Program-made: the position numbers and the translations under genes
Shown: positions 1-9,138 of the stretch, piece after piece
Layout of the letters: the number at the start of each line of letters is the position of its first letter
Position numbering within the stretch: the first letter of the stretch is position 1
Notes under the pieces: generated by a model
What the model was told of the DNA's origin: nothing
The model's input: only the letters and a program-made list of their open reading frames with translations
Databases searched by the model: none
DNA from: Chromera velia
Lineage: Eukaryota > Sar > Chromeraceae
NCBI GenBank assembly: GCA_018398765.1
Contig: JAHBMJ010002720.1
Location: 1-16,518 of the forward strand
Length of the DNA: 16,518 nucleotides
Reading direction: 5' to 3'

Positions 1-2257
1 GGGGGGTGGGCCCTTCCGGTATCCCTCTTGAGATGTTCGTGGTTGATGTCTTTGTGCTTGTCGGTCCGGCTGTCTGTCTGTCTTCCTGCCTCCTTCTGTG
101 TCTCTCTGTCTTCCAAGGGGAAGATCGAACGAAAAGAGAAAATAAATAAATTACAAAGAAGTCTGCTCTGCTCTGGTTGGTGATGAACGGAACGGGGGGG
201 TGGAGGGAGAGAAGGAGAATTGTTGGGGTGCGTGGGTGGGTACATTTGTTCCTCCTGGCTGGCTGGTAGCTTGGTTTGTTGGTTGGTTTGTTGATTGTTT
301 GGTTTGGCGCGTCCGGTGGAGTGTGGAGGGAAAGGGAGAGAGGCGCTCTCTCCTTTATTTCCTTCCTGCAGGGAAGGAGGGAGGGAGGGAGCGCAGATGC
401 TCACCCAGTAGTAGAGAGAGAGACTTTGAGAAAGAAATAAAAGGGGATGATGGGGGGGCTCAGGGATGGCTTTTGTGAGCGTGCTCGCACGCATGGGGAT
501 GCAATTAAGGGGACAAAGAGACACTCCCTCACAGACACGGGTGTGAGTGAGTGCCACCCGTGTGTGCGTGTGAGAGCGTCTGAAGGGGTTCAACAGAGAG
601 GCAGTGTCTGCGCGCGCGCGTGAGAGAGAGAGGGTCGGGCACTCGCTGCAAGAGAGAGAGAGAGAGTGCGAGAGTGATCGGGAGAAGAAAGTCAACTCTA
701 AAGGGACGAAGAAGGGAGGGGGGAAGGTGCGATGTTTCCTTCCTTTCTTCCTTTCTTCTGACACGGAACGGTAACCGAGAGAAAGAGAAAGAGGAAAGGG
801 GAGGAAAGAAAGTCGCGATGATAAGAGAGAGACGGAGACAGAGACAAAGAGAGCTGGATGGATTGATGGATGGATTCCTGCCAATCTGTTTGCCTGACTG
901 CATGTGTGACAGATCCTTCTGTCCTTCTTCCCTTCCCCCCTTCCTTCTCTCCGAAGAGACAGTCAGTCATCTTCTGTCGCCTCGTGTGATGCTGCAGTTT
1001 CCCTCTTCCTGTCTGTCTGTCTGATTGCGTCCACTCGCCAGGAAGGAAGGAAGGAAGCTTTCGGTCGATCGTACTTACTCACTCTCTTTCTCTTCCAGCA
1101 AGCAGTCCTTTGTCAAGTTTGTCTAGGCACCTTCGTCTGTTCTTTCTTGTTTGGTTTCGTCTGGTGCGTCTGTTCGATCGATCGACGAATCATTTCTTCT
1201 CTTTGTTCCTTCCTTCGTTCCCTTGTTCCTTTATCGGGTAGGTTGGGTTGGGTTGGCGAGACGGGGTGGGTAATCAAATACAATTCAGGCAAGCCTTGAA
1301 GAACTTTTTCTTTCTTTCTCTCCCTGTCTCCCTGTCTGTCTAATCGATCGAACATCGTCAGGCCATCAGTCAAATCAGACGGACGGACGGACGGAAGGAA
1401 GGAAGGGAGGAGAAAGACGGAAGGAAAAGGAAGGGCAAACTTCTCATGATCAACCAATCGTTTGTTTGCATGTGTCCCTTCTTTCCTTTCGTCCGTGTTT
1501 CTTCTTTCTTCCCGGCGTCCCTCTCTTTGTTTAAGTGCCCTGCTTCTTTCTTTCGACCTGACCCGGAGGTTTCTCCCCACTGCTGTCTCTGCTCTGCTCT
1601 CCTCTCCTCTCCCCCCCTTTCCTTTCCTTCCCTCCTGTCCGTTTCAGTCATGGCCTTCACGGCGCGTAGATAGGGGAAGGAAGGGATGGCTCCTGACCTG
1701 GACCTGACTGGGTGCATGGGTGTGCCCATTCGATCGATCACCTCGACAGGCAAGGGTGGGACGGCGGAAGGAAGGAAGGAAGGAATTGTTTTGTCGATCC
1801 CTCCATTCTCTCTGTGGGTCAATCAGTTCAGGAAGGATCGAGGAGAGGGGGGAAGGGAAGCAAGAAGCCTGGGGGCGGAGGAAACAGACAGACAGACATG
1901 CAAGTGTCAGGGAGGAGAATCTGATGTGAAGGCGAGCCGATGCAGCTGAGTGTGTTGTCAGGCAGTCAGGGGGAGGAGGCAGCGACGTAGATGGGTGAGA
2001 GAGAACTTAGCCTTAGCGACGCATGCAACAAAGGAGGGGGCTAGAGGGCTTGCGCGGTTTTCCTCTTTTTCCTTCCCCCTTCTACCCCTGCACTCACGCA
2101 CTCCTGTTGTCGTCTTCGTTTGCAACGCCTCCAGATGGATGGGTGGGTGGATGGACAGATTCACGAGGGGAGACGGATCGGAAAGAGGGGGTGACTAACG
2201 GTCCCCATTCCCTCCCTCACTCACTCACTCGCTCCCTCAGCGAGTGACTCAATCGAT

Positions 2258-2347
2258 CCCTTTCGGTCGGGCCGCCTCTGTCTGTCTCCCTTTCGGTCGG
2301 GTCCCCTCTGTCTGTCTCCCTTTCGTTCGGGTCCCCTCTGTCTGTCT
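2258..2347. repeat. Tandem repeat, 30-bp unit x 3
   Basis: Three consecutive 30-bp copies start at 2258, 2288 and 2318. Each begins CCCTTTCGGTCGGG or a one-base variant and ends CTCTGTCTGTCT. Copies differ at only a few positions (GCCG versus TCCC, GGTC versus GTTC), so the array is a recent local expansion. The unit is a multiple of three, but the reading frame across it has no protein-like features. Confidence 0.9.
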
Positions 2348-2754
2348 CAGTGAGCAGCCCCTCTCTCCCTCTGCTGCTCTGTGTAAGCAGCGGCAGGGCC
2401 GCCGCATTTCCCCTTTCCTTTATCTGCAGACTTATTTATTCAGGAGGGGGGAGGGGGGAGGAAGCTGATAGACCGACCGAAGAAGGATCTACAGGCAGGC
2501 AGGAGGGTAGACGATCTTTCCTTCCTCCCTTCCTCGTGCAATTGGGAGAATGAAGGCAGATCGATGCCACTCAGTTAGGGATGTGCGTGGATGCAATGCC
2601 ATGCATTTATCCCTCCCGCAAAGAAATTGAGAAATGCTGGACGGACTCTATGAATGGGTCCTCCCGTGGATCTCCCCTTCCTCCTGTTTTCCTTCCTTTC
2701 CGTTTTCCCTCATTCCCTCATTCATTCACTCTGACATCATCACGCAGCTGTCTG

Positions 2755-2874
2755 GTGCTGCCAAAGCAGGTCCTACAAGAAAGAAACAAAGGCCGTGCTG
2801 CCAAAGCAGGTCCTGCAAGAAAGAAACAAAGGCCGTGCTGCCAAAGCAGGTCCTACAAGGAAGAAACAAAGGTC
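2755..2874. repeat. Tandem repeat, 40-bp unit x 3
   Basis: Three 40-bp copies start at 2755, 2795 and 2835, each beginning GTGCTGCCAAAGCAGGTCCT and ending in AAGAAACAAAGG plus two bases. Differences are single bases (TAC/TGC, AGA/AGG, GCC/GTC). The array is followed at about 2871-2891 by a small echo, GGTCGTTCCC written twice. Because 40 is not a multiple of three, the unit would shift any frame reading through it, which argues against coding. Confidence 0.92.
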
Positions 2875-3110
2875 GTTCCCTGGGTCGTTCCCCCCCTCCT
2901 CTCTCTCGACGGAAGAGTCAACTGATCTGATCCAGAGTTTGGTCAATCTCTGGAAGGAAATTCTGCTCCGGCTCTTTCTCTCTCTCCCGCTTTGACCAAC
3001 ACTGCCTGCGTGCTCACTGCTGTCTCTAGTCTGGTTTGGTTGTTCACTGCAGTTGTCTGACAGAGTCATGCAGGGAGAGGAATCATTGGGATTCTTCAAT
3101 TGAGAATTTT

Positions 3111-3851
3111 GAATTTAACATGCCGGCCGGAAGTATTCGGTTCCGTGCATGTTCCGTGCTCGGGGGTTCGGCCCGTTCGGGATATTCGGGATCAGCTCAA
3201 ACATAAAGAGCCAGAAGTATTGAAAATACATGTGCAGTTTTTCAAAGTGGTCTAGGTCAGCCTAGGTCTAGGCCTTATTCATATGATAAATCCAACTTAG
3301 AGAGCTAGCTAGAAAGGCTTAAAGACTAAATATTGGCAATCTAAGTTTATCTTGGATGACAGTGAGTATTTGCTGGATTTCTTTAAATTTTTTTTTACTT
3401 TTGCGAAATTGGATCAAAATTGGCTAGGAATTTTGGTAACAATAGTGTGCTAAACTAGGTGCTGAATTGTTTATTTTGTTACTATGATTTAGTTGCGTAT
3501 ATAATCCTTGTATACATTTCCTCGTCTATTCATATATATTTTTTTGTAGTTTTAATAAATAATTTTATATAATTCGGGCGTTTTCATCTTGTTCTTCTGA
3601 ATAACCGTATAACAATTTATTGAACTTTTTTTTAACCTTTTACTACTAGTAATACCTACTATAAATTTGACTTAAAGTTTATTCCTAGCATCCGGCCTAT
3701 GTGTCTTTCGTCTCTTCCTTCTGTCCTGGTTACTGCTCTCGCTGCTAGCTCTCTCTCTCATACGACTTCATACTTGACGCTCCTCCGTCCGAATGCCTTC
3801 TTTAGCATTTACTAAGTACTTCCTATCCTTCAGTCATGACCAGCGTACTGC
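3111..3851. other. AT-rich spacer
   Basis: Base composition changes abruptly at about 3110 from GA/CT-rich simple sequence to AT-rich DNA with runs of T and short TATA-like stretches (for example 3530-3570). No open frame has protein-like content and I recognise no RNA gene. It lies immediately downstream, in minus-strand terms, of the LINE relic. It may be part of that relic's 3' untranslated region or later insertions. Confidence 0.5.
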
Positions 3852-4602
3852 CTACTCTTCCTTCCTCCCAGCCCTCCCCTGCACTCCTCTGGTCCCCCGA
3901 ATGCACGCGTTTGCCGCTTTCAGGTGGGCAATCTGCAGTCGGGCTCGGATCCGGCCGCACGTCTTGCTCACGTGTTGCCCCCATTTCTTACTTAATCGCT
4001 CTGCCACCCTCTTCAAGAACATCTTAGCCTCCTCCTCCATCGTTCCGTCGACCGTACTCACGAGTGGGGTGAAGTCGCATCCTCTGTCCGCGCTTGCCTA
4101 CCCAGGTTTCCTCTTCTTTTCTTCTGCTGCTGCTTTGAGGGCTTGAGTCCAGGTCACCTTCTCCCTCAAGGCGGCATGTGGGTTTATCACCCTGGTATCG
4201 AAAATTGCCAGCCTCTGTGGAGCATAGGCCCCCCAGACTTGGAAGTCCCCCCTTAGCGCCGGACATCCCTGCACCTTCCCTTCCTCCCTAATGATCGGCT
4301 CTTTTGCATGAACCGCTCCCGCGGGGTATGCTTCCGCTGCTAGACTCGCCCATGTGCGGTTGACTTCGTCATGTCACAGCGTGGGTAGTCCCCCTATGGG
4401 CAGTTAAGGGCGTGTTGCAGACTCCACCTTCCCCTATATCCGCGTGTTGCAGACTCCACCTTCCCCCATATCCTTCACATCTGCTTTTCTCCCCCCCTAC
4501 CCTCCCCTGATATCGGATTGTCATCGCATCCTGGGATTCGTCTGGGCTGAGATTCATTCCGTATTCCATACCTACCGTAACCGGCCTACTGAATATGTTC
4601 AT
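3852..4602 (-). pseudogene. LINE-like reverse-transcriptase C-terminal fragment (decayed)
   Basis: Read on the minus strand, this matches what I recall of the C-terminal region following the reverse transcriptase in many protist and metazoan LINE-like elements. Visible blocks in order are DAMTIRYQGR, a Cys..His-Ala-Leu-x-Cys-Pro block (about 4397-4417), GGLPT-x-[74 protein letters not shown]. The catalytic polymerase domain is absent. The frame is broken by a 32-bp tandem duplication (4411-4474), by a one-base shift near 4395, by TGA at 4374-4376 where the family usually has Arg before His-Asp/Asn, and by TAG at 4098-4100 where it usually seems to have Gln. It is a 5'-truncated, inactive copy. 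Family assignment is from motif memory, not a search. Confidence 0.75.
4411..4474. repeat. 32-bp tandem duplication inside the LINE relic
   Basis: Two adjacent copies, 4411-4442 and 4443-4474, share CGTGTTGCAGACTCCACCTT and nearly all of the rest. On the minus strand each encodes Arg-Trp-Ser-Leu-Gln-His-Ala. Since 32 is not divisible by three, the second copy puts the LINE frame out of register. Ignoring one copy would place the Cys/His block back in the upstream frame. Confidence 0.9.
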
Positions 4603-5549
4603 CCGATAAGATAGGATGTGAAGATAGTTTAATATTTATATATTTCATTAATTTACGTACGTATATGTACATCCGTTTCATGCTAGGTTTCGCGTTGCAA
4701 TTTAATTGAATTTGGGCGGTTAAAACCGGTGAGCCACCCTAGGAGCCACCACTTAGGCTCTGACCAACCAATTTTATGTTTATCTGCTGATTTCACGTCA
4801 TCTTTTTGTTCCCCATGGTTTTGTCATCTTTTAGCTTAACCCGTAAGTACCCGTGAGTCTAGTATCCCTAACCCCCGTATCCCTCTCGGTCGGCCGCCGA
4901 CTTTCGAAAGTATGAACATGCATCAATCTTTGTCAGCCAATCTTTCATCTCCCTCACTGCATCCATGCTTCACTAGATACCTTTACTGCATCTGTCAGAG
5001 ATAGAGACAGATTCTGAAATGTTGACAGACAGAGGCAGCCAGACAGACAGAGGGGCCAGACCCCCCCCGACACTTCCTTCCCTCATGAAGGCATCCACCC
5101 GCCCACCCATACTTCAATGGAGTAAAAAGGGAAAACCTCCTCCGTGCCTCCATCCATCCATCCATCCATTTGAGGAAGTTAGGAAGGAAGGAAGGCAGGC
5201 AGGCAACAGGTGGGTTATCCGCAATGAACGATTCAACGATTCATGCACACACAAACAAAAAAACAAAGAGACGAACGAATCATCCAGCCTCTACACGATT
5301 AGCAGACGTCACGATGGAAGGGACACCAAACGCATTGCGATTAACCAAGAAAAGAAGCAAAACAGGAACCAAGAGATGCCGACTGACTGCACCACACACA
5401 CCCACACACAAATACCTTAACTGCTTCATGCAATACACAGTCTTCCCTCACGTCTGACAGTCACTGACTGAATGACTCAATCCAAACCCATCCAACGGCA
5501 TCCTCCCGCCGCACAAGCGATCGACGGATCCCTTTCAATTCAATCAAAC
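4603..5549. other. Spacer without recognised gene
   Basis: AT-rich to about 4720, then mixed sequence. From 5000 on there are short simple repeats: CAGACAGA near 5025-5055, CCATCCATCC near 5150-5170, GGAAGGAAGG near 5183, and CACACA near 5395-5410. Open frames are short and low in information. I see no RNA gene, element end or coding exon. Confidence 0.5.
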
Positions 5550-6130
5550 GCTTCCCTCCTTCCTTGTTTCCTTCCTTCCTTGCCTCCTTCCTTCCTACCA
5601 AAATTTCTTTCTTTCTTTCTTCCTTCCTTGCCTCCTTCCTTCCTTGTTTCCTTCCTTCCTTGCCTCCCTCCTTCCTGCCAAAATTTCTTTCTTTCTTTCT
5701 TTCTTCCTTCCTTCCTTCCTTCCTTCCTTCCTTCCTTCCTTCCCTCCTTCTTTCCTTGTTTCCTTCCCTCCTTCCTTGTTTCCTTCCTTCCTTGCCTCCC
5801 TCCTTCCTGCCAAAATTTCTTTCTTTCTTTCTTCCTTCCTTCCTTCCTTCCTTGTTTCCTTCCTTCCTTGCCTCCTTCCTTCCTGCCAAAATTTTTTTTT
5901 TCTTTCTTTCTTTCTTCCTTCCTTCCTTCCTTCCTTCCTTCCTTGTTTGCTTCCTTCCTTGTTTCCTTCCTTCCTGCCAAAATTTCTTTCTTTCTTCCTT
6001 CCTTCCTTGCCTCCTTCCTTCCTGCCAAAATTTCTTTCTTTCTTCCTTCCTTCCTTCCTTGTTTCCTTCCTTCCTTGCCTCCTTCCTTCCTGCCAAAATT
6101 TCGTTTTTCCTTCCTTCCTGCCAAAAAAAC
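5550..6130. repeat. TTCC/TTTC pyrimidine satellite with CCAAAATTTC anchors
   Basis: About 580 bp in which the plus strand is almost entirely pyrimidine. Runs of TTCC alternate with TTGCCTCC, TTGTTTCC and TTTC blocks, interrupted by a conserved anchor CCTGCCAAAATTTCTTTC (the first copy has CCTACC). Anchor starts (first C of CCAAAA) are at 5598, 5678, 5810, 5886, 5977, 6025 and 6093, with a degraded one at 6121. Most spacings are multiples of four, as expected from tetranucleotide slippage. The long open frames on both strands (Phe-Leu-Pro-Ser or Lys-Glu-Gly-Arg polymers) are artefacts of a TTCC repeat lacking stops. Such purine/pyrimidine mirror-like DNA can form triplex structures. Confidence 0.93.
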
Positions 6131-7462
6131 AAACAACCCACCGCTCCTTCTAACACCACATGTCTGCAACAAGAGCGGGACAAGAACACCAACCAGGCAG
6201 CTCCTCACTCACCTGGTGTCTCTCTTTGTCTCTGTCTTTTCACATAAGCCGTCGTTCATTTTCAGAATAGACCAACACACAACCACAACCACACACATGC
6301 ATGCACAGACCAATCACCCATGCATGCAGATCGATCGAAGAAAAGCACCGTCTCCTTCCGTCTCTTCACTGATCGATCGACCGTCTCTTCACTGAGCAGT
6401 CTCTGCTTACCCTGTGCAGGGGTGCATCGACCTCACGCAATGGACCAAAGTGAGAGGCAAGAAGGGAGGAAGACTGACCAAATGAAGGGCAGAGGGAGCA
6501 TCAAGCACCACCTGCAATCACAGAAGGGAGACAAGGGTCAAGAGAGAGTGATGAAGTGAATAGAGTGACATACGGAGTCAAATTGGGTCCAAATTTTACG
6601 GAGCCCTTCGGGAACCTCTACATGTCCCACTGTGAAGAATCAGTCCAGCAAACAAAAAAAGTTGATCAGAAAGGTTTGAGCCTATTCGGCGCACAGAAAG
6701 GTATATATGTAACTGTCTGGTTGTCCCCCAACACGCTGCCCAAAGTCGCATTTTTCATGAAAAGTCTATATCAGAATAGCCTTTTTCGTGAAAGCCTCTC
6801 TATGACTTACCAGATTGGGTGAAGCAATGTCAATACGGCTATCAGAGTACATCAAAAGAACCGGTCTACTTGTTTCCATGTAAGTTCCATTGACCGTCTG
6901 GCTGTGATAAACTTTGCCTCTGCCCCCGGAAAGACCGATCGCGCAAAATTTGAAGTCAAACAATTAAAACGTACGTATATATACCGAACCCAATCGCCTT
7001 GGGGGGCAGCTCAGCTCTGCTGAGATCAGCCGAGAGGCCCTGAGATCGCACGCACTCGCACTGCCGTCAAAGGGTAGCCTTTGCCAAGGAGACAAACTTT
7101 TAGAAAGTTTTTGCCCTGCCTCTCCCCTCTTTTCGTTGTTCTCCAAGTTCTACTCTACCGCCGCTTGAGAAATAAGCCGCAGTAAAAGTGATTAATGAGC
7201 AGTGTTCCTAGATTCAGAACAGATGGGACGAACCGGAACCTTTTGATAGACTAGGCTAGATCCGCCCCTCATACACGGGGACGCGGCATGCATAACAAAA
7301 ACCTCAATCACTCGCACAACGTATTTTTTTATTTTTGGGGGGCCGGGGGGTCGCTTCTATCTGGGTCATATATATCTCCGTCTGTCACGGTGTCGCCCAA
7401 ATTCCAAAATGTGCCCCTCAAGCAACTTGTACGGAGCCGCGATCGCACATACCTTAATTACT
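6131..7462. other. Unresolved region with possible exon(s)
   Basis: No complete gene can be assembled here. 6310-6390 holds TGCATGCA and GATCGATCGA motifs. A plus-strand frame from 6556 to 6822 is open for 88 codons, but has only a GTG at its head and no recognised domain. 6811-6901 is the best exon candidate and is listed separately. 7410-7510 holds an imperfect direct duplication of a TGCCCCTCAAG-containing segment offset by 62 bp (copies start at 7412 and 7474). Confidence 0.4.
6811..6901 (-). CDS. Candidate internal exon, function unknown
   Basis: On the minus strand a frame with normal amino-acid texture (VNGTYMETSRPVLLMYSDSR, then IDIASPNL) ends exactly at CTG followed by a consensus donor GTAAGT (6805-6810). 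A possible acceptor, TTTATCACAG, ends at 6902. It contains one N-glycosylation sequon (NGT), like the exon at 7463-7771, so it may be a further exon of the same minus-strand gene. The opposite strand is also open here and has its own donor-like GTAAGT at 6880-6885, so strand and reality are uncertain. I recognise no domain. Confidence 0.25.
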
Positions 7463-7771
7463 TCACACATGCATGCCCCTCAAGTAATTCGCACGGAGTT
7501 GCAAGTGCATGCTCGCGCAGTCCCGAAAAGCATACTTCGTACGCGTTGCCATGGCCACCTCCCTGAGCTTCGGGAAGGAGACGGTGAAGTTTGTCTCCAA
7601 GGTGGTGTTGTTGATGGTGATCGACCCTTCAAGGACCTCTAGGGTAGCCACGTGAGACTCCAGCAGTACGGTGGTGCAAGTCTCGTTGATGAGGATATCC
7701 CCGGTCAGCCGTCTCTTCCCTGTCAGCAACGACAGATCGTCACACTTAAGGGGCGTCATGTTGACGAACAC
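7463..7771 (-). CDS. Exon of a probable extracellular glycoprotein (receptor L-domain-like)
   Basis: A 3' splice-site-like TGCATGCAG ends at 7772 and the frame then opens with VFVNMTPLKCDDLSLLTGKR. The following segment has the alternation typical of L-domain beta-helices: LTGDILINET, LESHVATLEVLEGSITINNT, FTVSFPKLREV. Five Asn-x-Ser/Thr sequons (NMT, NET, NNT, NTT, NFT) and two spaced cysteines point to a secreted or ectodomain segment. The frame is open to TGA at 7463-7465. A donor at GTATGC (7535-7530) would end the exon earlier, at 7536. The exon fits a gene whose signal-peptide exon lies at 9470, with the TIR element in the intervening intron. The link is inferred: phases could not be matched, so an intermediate exon or different donor may exist. 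The L-domain call rests on pattern only. Confidence 0.45.
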   Translation of the reverse strand: MFVNMTPLKCDDLSLLTGKRRLTGDILINETCTTVLLESHVATLEVLEGSITINNTTLETNFTVSFPKLREVAMATRTKYAFRDCASMHLQLRANYLRGMHV

Positions 7772-7860
7772 CTGCATGCACAGAAAGCACAGATGATCAC
7801 AGACGCACAGTTGAGAGTTGAAAGAATGGGAGGAACAGAAAGACGAACACCTGCATGCAC
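7763..7860 (-). repeat. Duplicated splice-acceptor segment
   Basis: The minus-strand string TGCATGCAGGTGTTCGTC occurs twice, about 83 bp apart. One copy is at the start of the L-domain-like exon; the other is in the presumed intron upstream, with its end near 7843-7860. Both are preceded by CATCTGT plus a pyrimidine-containing stretch. Either could serve as a 3' splice site, so alternative acceptor use is possible. Confidence 0.6.
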
Positions 7861-7977
7861 GGAACGGAACAGATGAGCCATCCTTATGATGGTTCATTCA
7901 AGGGAAACAAATAAGGTAGACCGGAAAAGCAAAAAGACAAGCATACAAAGCAGAAGAACGCAACGCAGCGGTGGGTC

Positions 7978-8004
7978 ATACAGATGTGCATGGACCAATT
8001 AGAA
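7978..8004 (+). repeat. Left terminal inverted repeat
   Basis: 27 bp, the exact reverse complement of 9146-9172. It is nested in a 9-bp inverted repeat, GCGGTGGGT (7968-7976) and ACCCACCGC (8004-8012), that straddles the presumed element boundary. Confidence 0.9.
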
Positions 8005-8017
8005 CCCACCGCCAGAC

Positions 8018-8037
8018 CTTAACCGGCTCAAAAATTT
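8018..8037 (+). repeat. Subterminal direct repeat, left copy
   Basis: CTTAACCGGCTCAAAAATTT, identical and in the same orientation at 9119-9138. The left copy runs into TTGAG, giving a near-palindrome CTCAAAAATTTTGAG. Subterminal repeats can be transposase-binding sites, but a same-orientation pair inside inverted ends is unusual. Confidence 0.85.
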
Positions 8038-8041
8038 TGAG

Positions 8042-8074
8042 GGGAAAAGGAACAGCCCTCTGTTCTCTTTTCCC
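8042..8074. repeat. Hairpin inside the TIR element
   Basis: GGGAAAAG-GAACAG (8042-8055) pairs with CTGTTC-CTTTTCCC (8060-8074, one bulged T at 8066) around a four-base loop CCCT. It lies just inside the left subterminal repeat. Confidence 0.7.
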
Positions 8075-8195
8075 TCCTGGACTCAAAGCAACGACCCTAG
8101 AAGACATCAGTTCGCCTCTCTAGACTCTCTCTAGCTGCTTAGTGTAGAAAAAACGACTCCCAGACTCACAGGGAGTCCAAAGAACGGACGTCTGA

Positions 8196-8306
8196 GGTCT
8201 GACACCTGAAGAGACCAAAGTGGCCTTCCTGGACTCAGAAGTTCAGAAAGGGCTGTGGTACATCAATGATGATAAAATGCATACCAACACGCTCTATCTG
8301 GTCCAG
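8196..8306 (+). CDS. Candidate exon inside the TIR element, function unknown
   Basis: A plus-strand frame of 37 codons (…TPEETKVAFLDSEVQKGLWY, INDDKMHTNTLYLVQ) ends at CAG followed by a perfect consensus donor GTAAGT (8307-8312). A short intron could end at the AG at 8381-8382, after which more than one frame is open. Another donor-like GTAAGC follows GAG at 8836. I do not recognise the product and cannot match it to a transposase, so captured host exons are possible. No start codon or full gene structure is resolved. Confidence 0.25.
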
Positions 8307-9118
8307 GTAAGTTAGTTTCAATAGGGGATAAGGAATGGTTGATGCACTGTGGACTTTAACTGACAAGTCTGCTCATGAACAGAAAGATACACTCCAGATG
8401 GCGCCCTATGCCAAATTGCCAGAAGGGCTTTTTCCTTCTTGAGCGCTTCAAACCTACAGCCATCGCACAAAGGTACTGCCCAACACTCATATGCTCCTGT
8501 CTGGAGGGAAAGAGCAGGATACAACCACTTACCGGGGGAGCTGGAGGTCGATTAATACCCCTGAGACGCCAATTCTCCACAACAGGAAGACAAAACAATC
8601 TCGCCTTCCCACAATCAGCAGACTCACCAGGAACCTATCCCGCTGGCCTGGGAGGATAACAACAGACACAGGGCATTGGGCAAAATTGCTGGGGATCGAT
8701 TCTGCAGCCTCCTGGTAGAAAGAAGGAATGTTGCTTTGGAGGCTTGGGAGGTACTTTCCTGACTGGTCCAAACTGGAGCTGTCAGACACGCCAAAGCAGA
8801 TCAACTGCACCACAAGACTTCACTCCGACACAGAGGTAAGCTGTCTAGTACTAGGAGAGCAGAATTATGCCAGTTTGACCATCGGTACTGCTCTACACAA
8901 CAAGGTAGACAGGAAGGGACGAGAGGACGAAATGACCCTTCTCTGTGTGTTAGTGTGCTTTTTGAGCATTCTAAGTAATTCTAAGCACAATTTCGGGATT
9001 TTAAGAGTGGCCCCAGAAAGTTTTGGCCCAAATTCTTGCACCAACGCACTCAGCGGCCTCTAGGGACCAATTTGGTATCTTTCTAGGCCCTGGGCGCCGC
9101 CGGAATCGCGCGGACCGG

Positions 9119-9138
9119 CTTAACCGGCTCAAAAATTT
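9119..9138 (+). repeat. Subterminal direct repeat, right copy
   Basis: An identical 20-bp copy of 8018-8037 in the same orientation, preceded by an extra ACCGG so that CCGGCTTAACCGG forms a short repeat. It lies 7 bp inside the right TIR. Confidence 0.85.

Larger units (their letters stand above)
1..3110. other. Simple-sequence-rich region without a recognisable gene
   Basis: This stretch is dominated by short purine or pyrimidine runs: GA repeats near 620-670, GGAC/GGAA repeats near 1379-1410, and GAAGGAAGG, CTGTCTGT and GATCGATC blocks throughout. Open frames exist on both strands, but their products are low-complexity (Arg/Glu/Gly or Ser/Pro/Leu/Phe) and show no domain. I see no exon with convincing amino-acid texture. 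It could be intergenic DNA, introns or UTR of a neighbouring gene. A G-rich run at 2443-2462 and a TTGGG-type run at 1236-1257 could form G-quadruplexes. Confidence 0.6.

Noticed and set aside
529-903. Minus-strand open frame in the left simple-sequence region
   Set aside because: Ser/Leu/Arg-rich translation of GA/CT repeats; no start context, splice signal or domain supports it.
1236-1257. Telomere-like TTGGG repeat
   Set aside because: Only about three units embedded in simple-sequence DNA; too short to call an interstitial telomere.
5461-6395. Long open frames (up to 307 codons) on both strands
   Set aside because: They are translations of the TTCC/TTTC repeat, which contains no stop in several frames. 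The products are Phe-Leu-Pro-Ser or Lys-Glu-Gly-Arg polymers with no domain.
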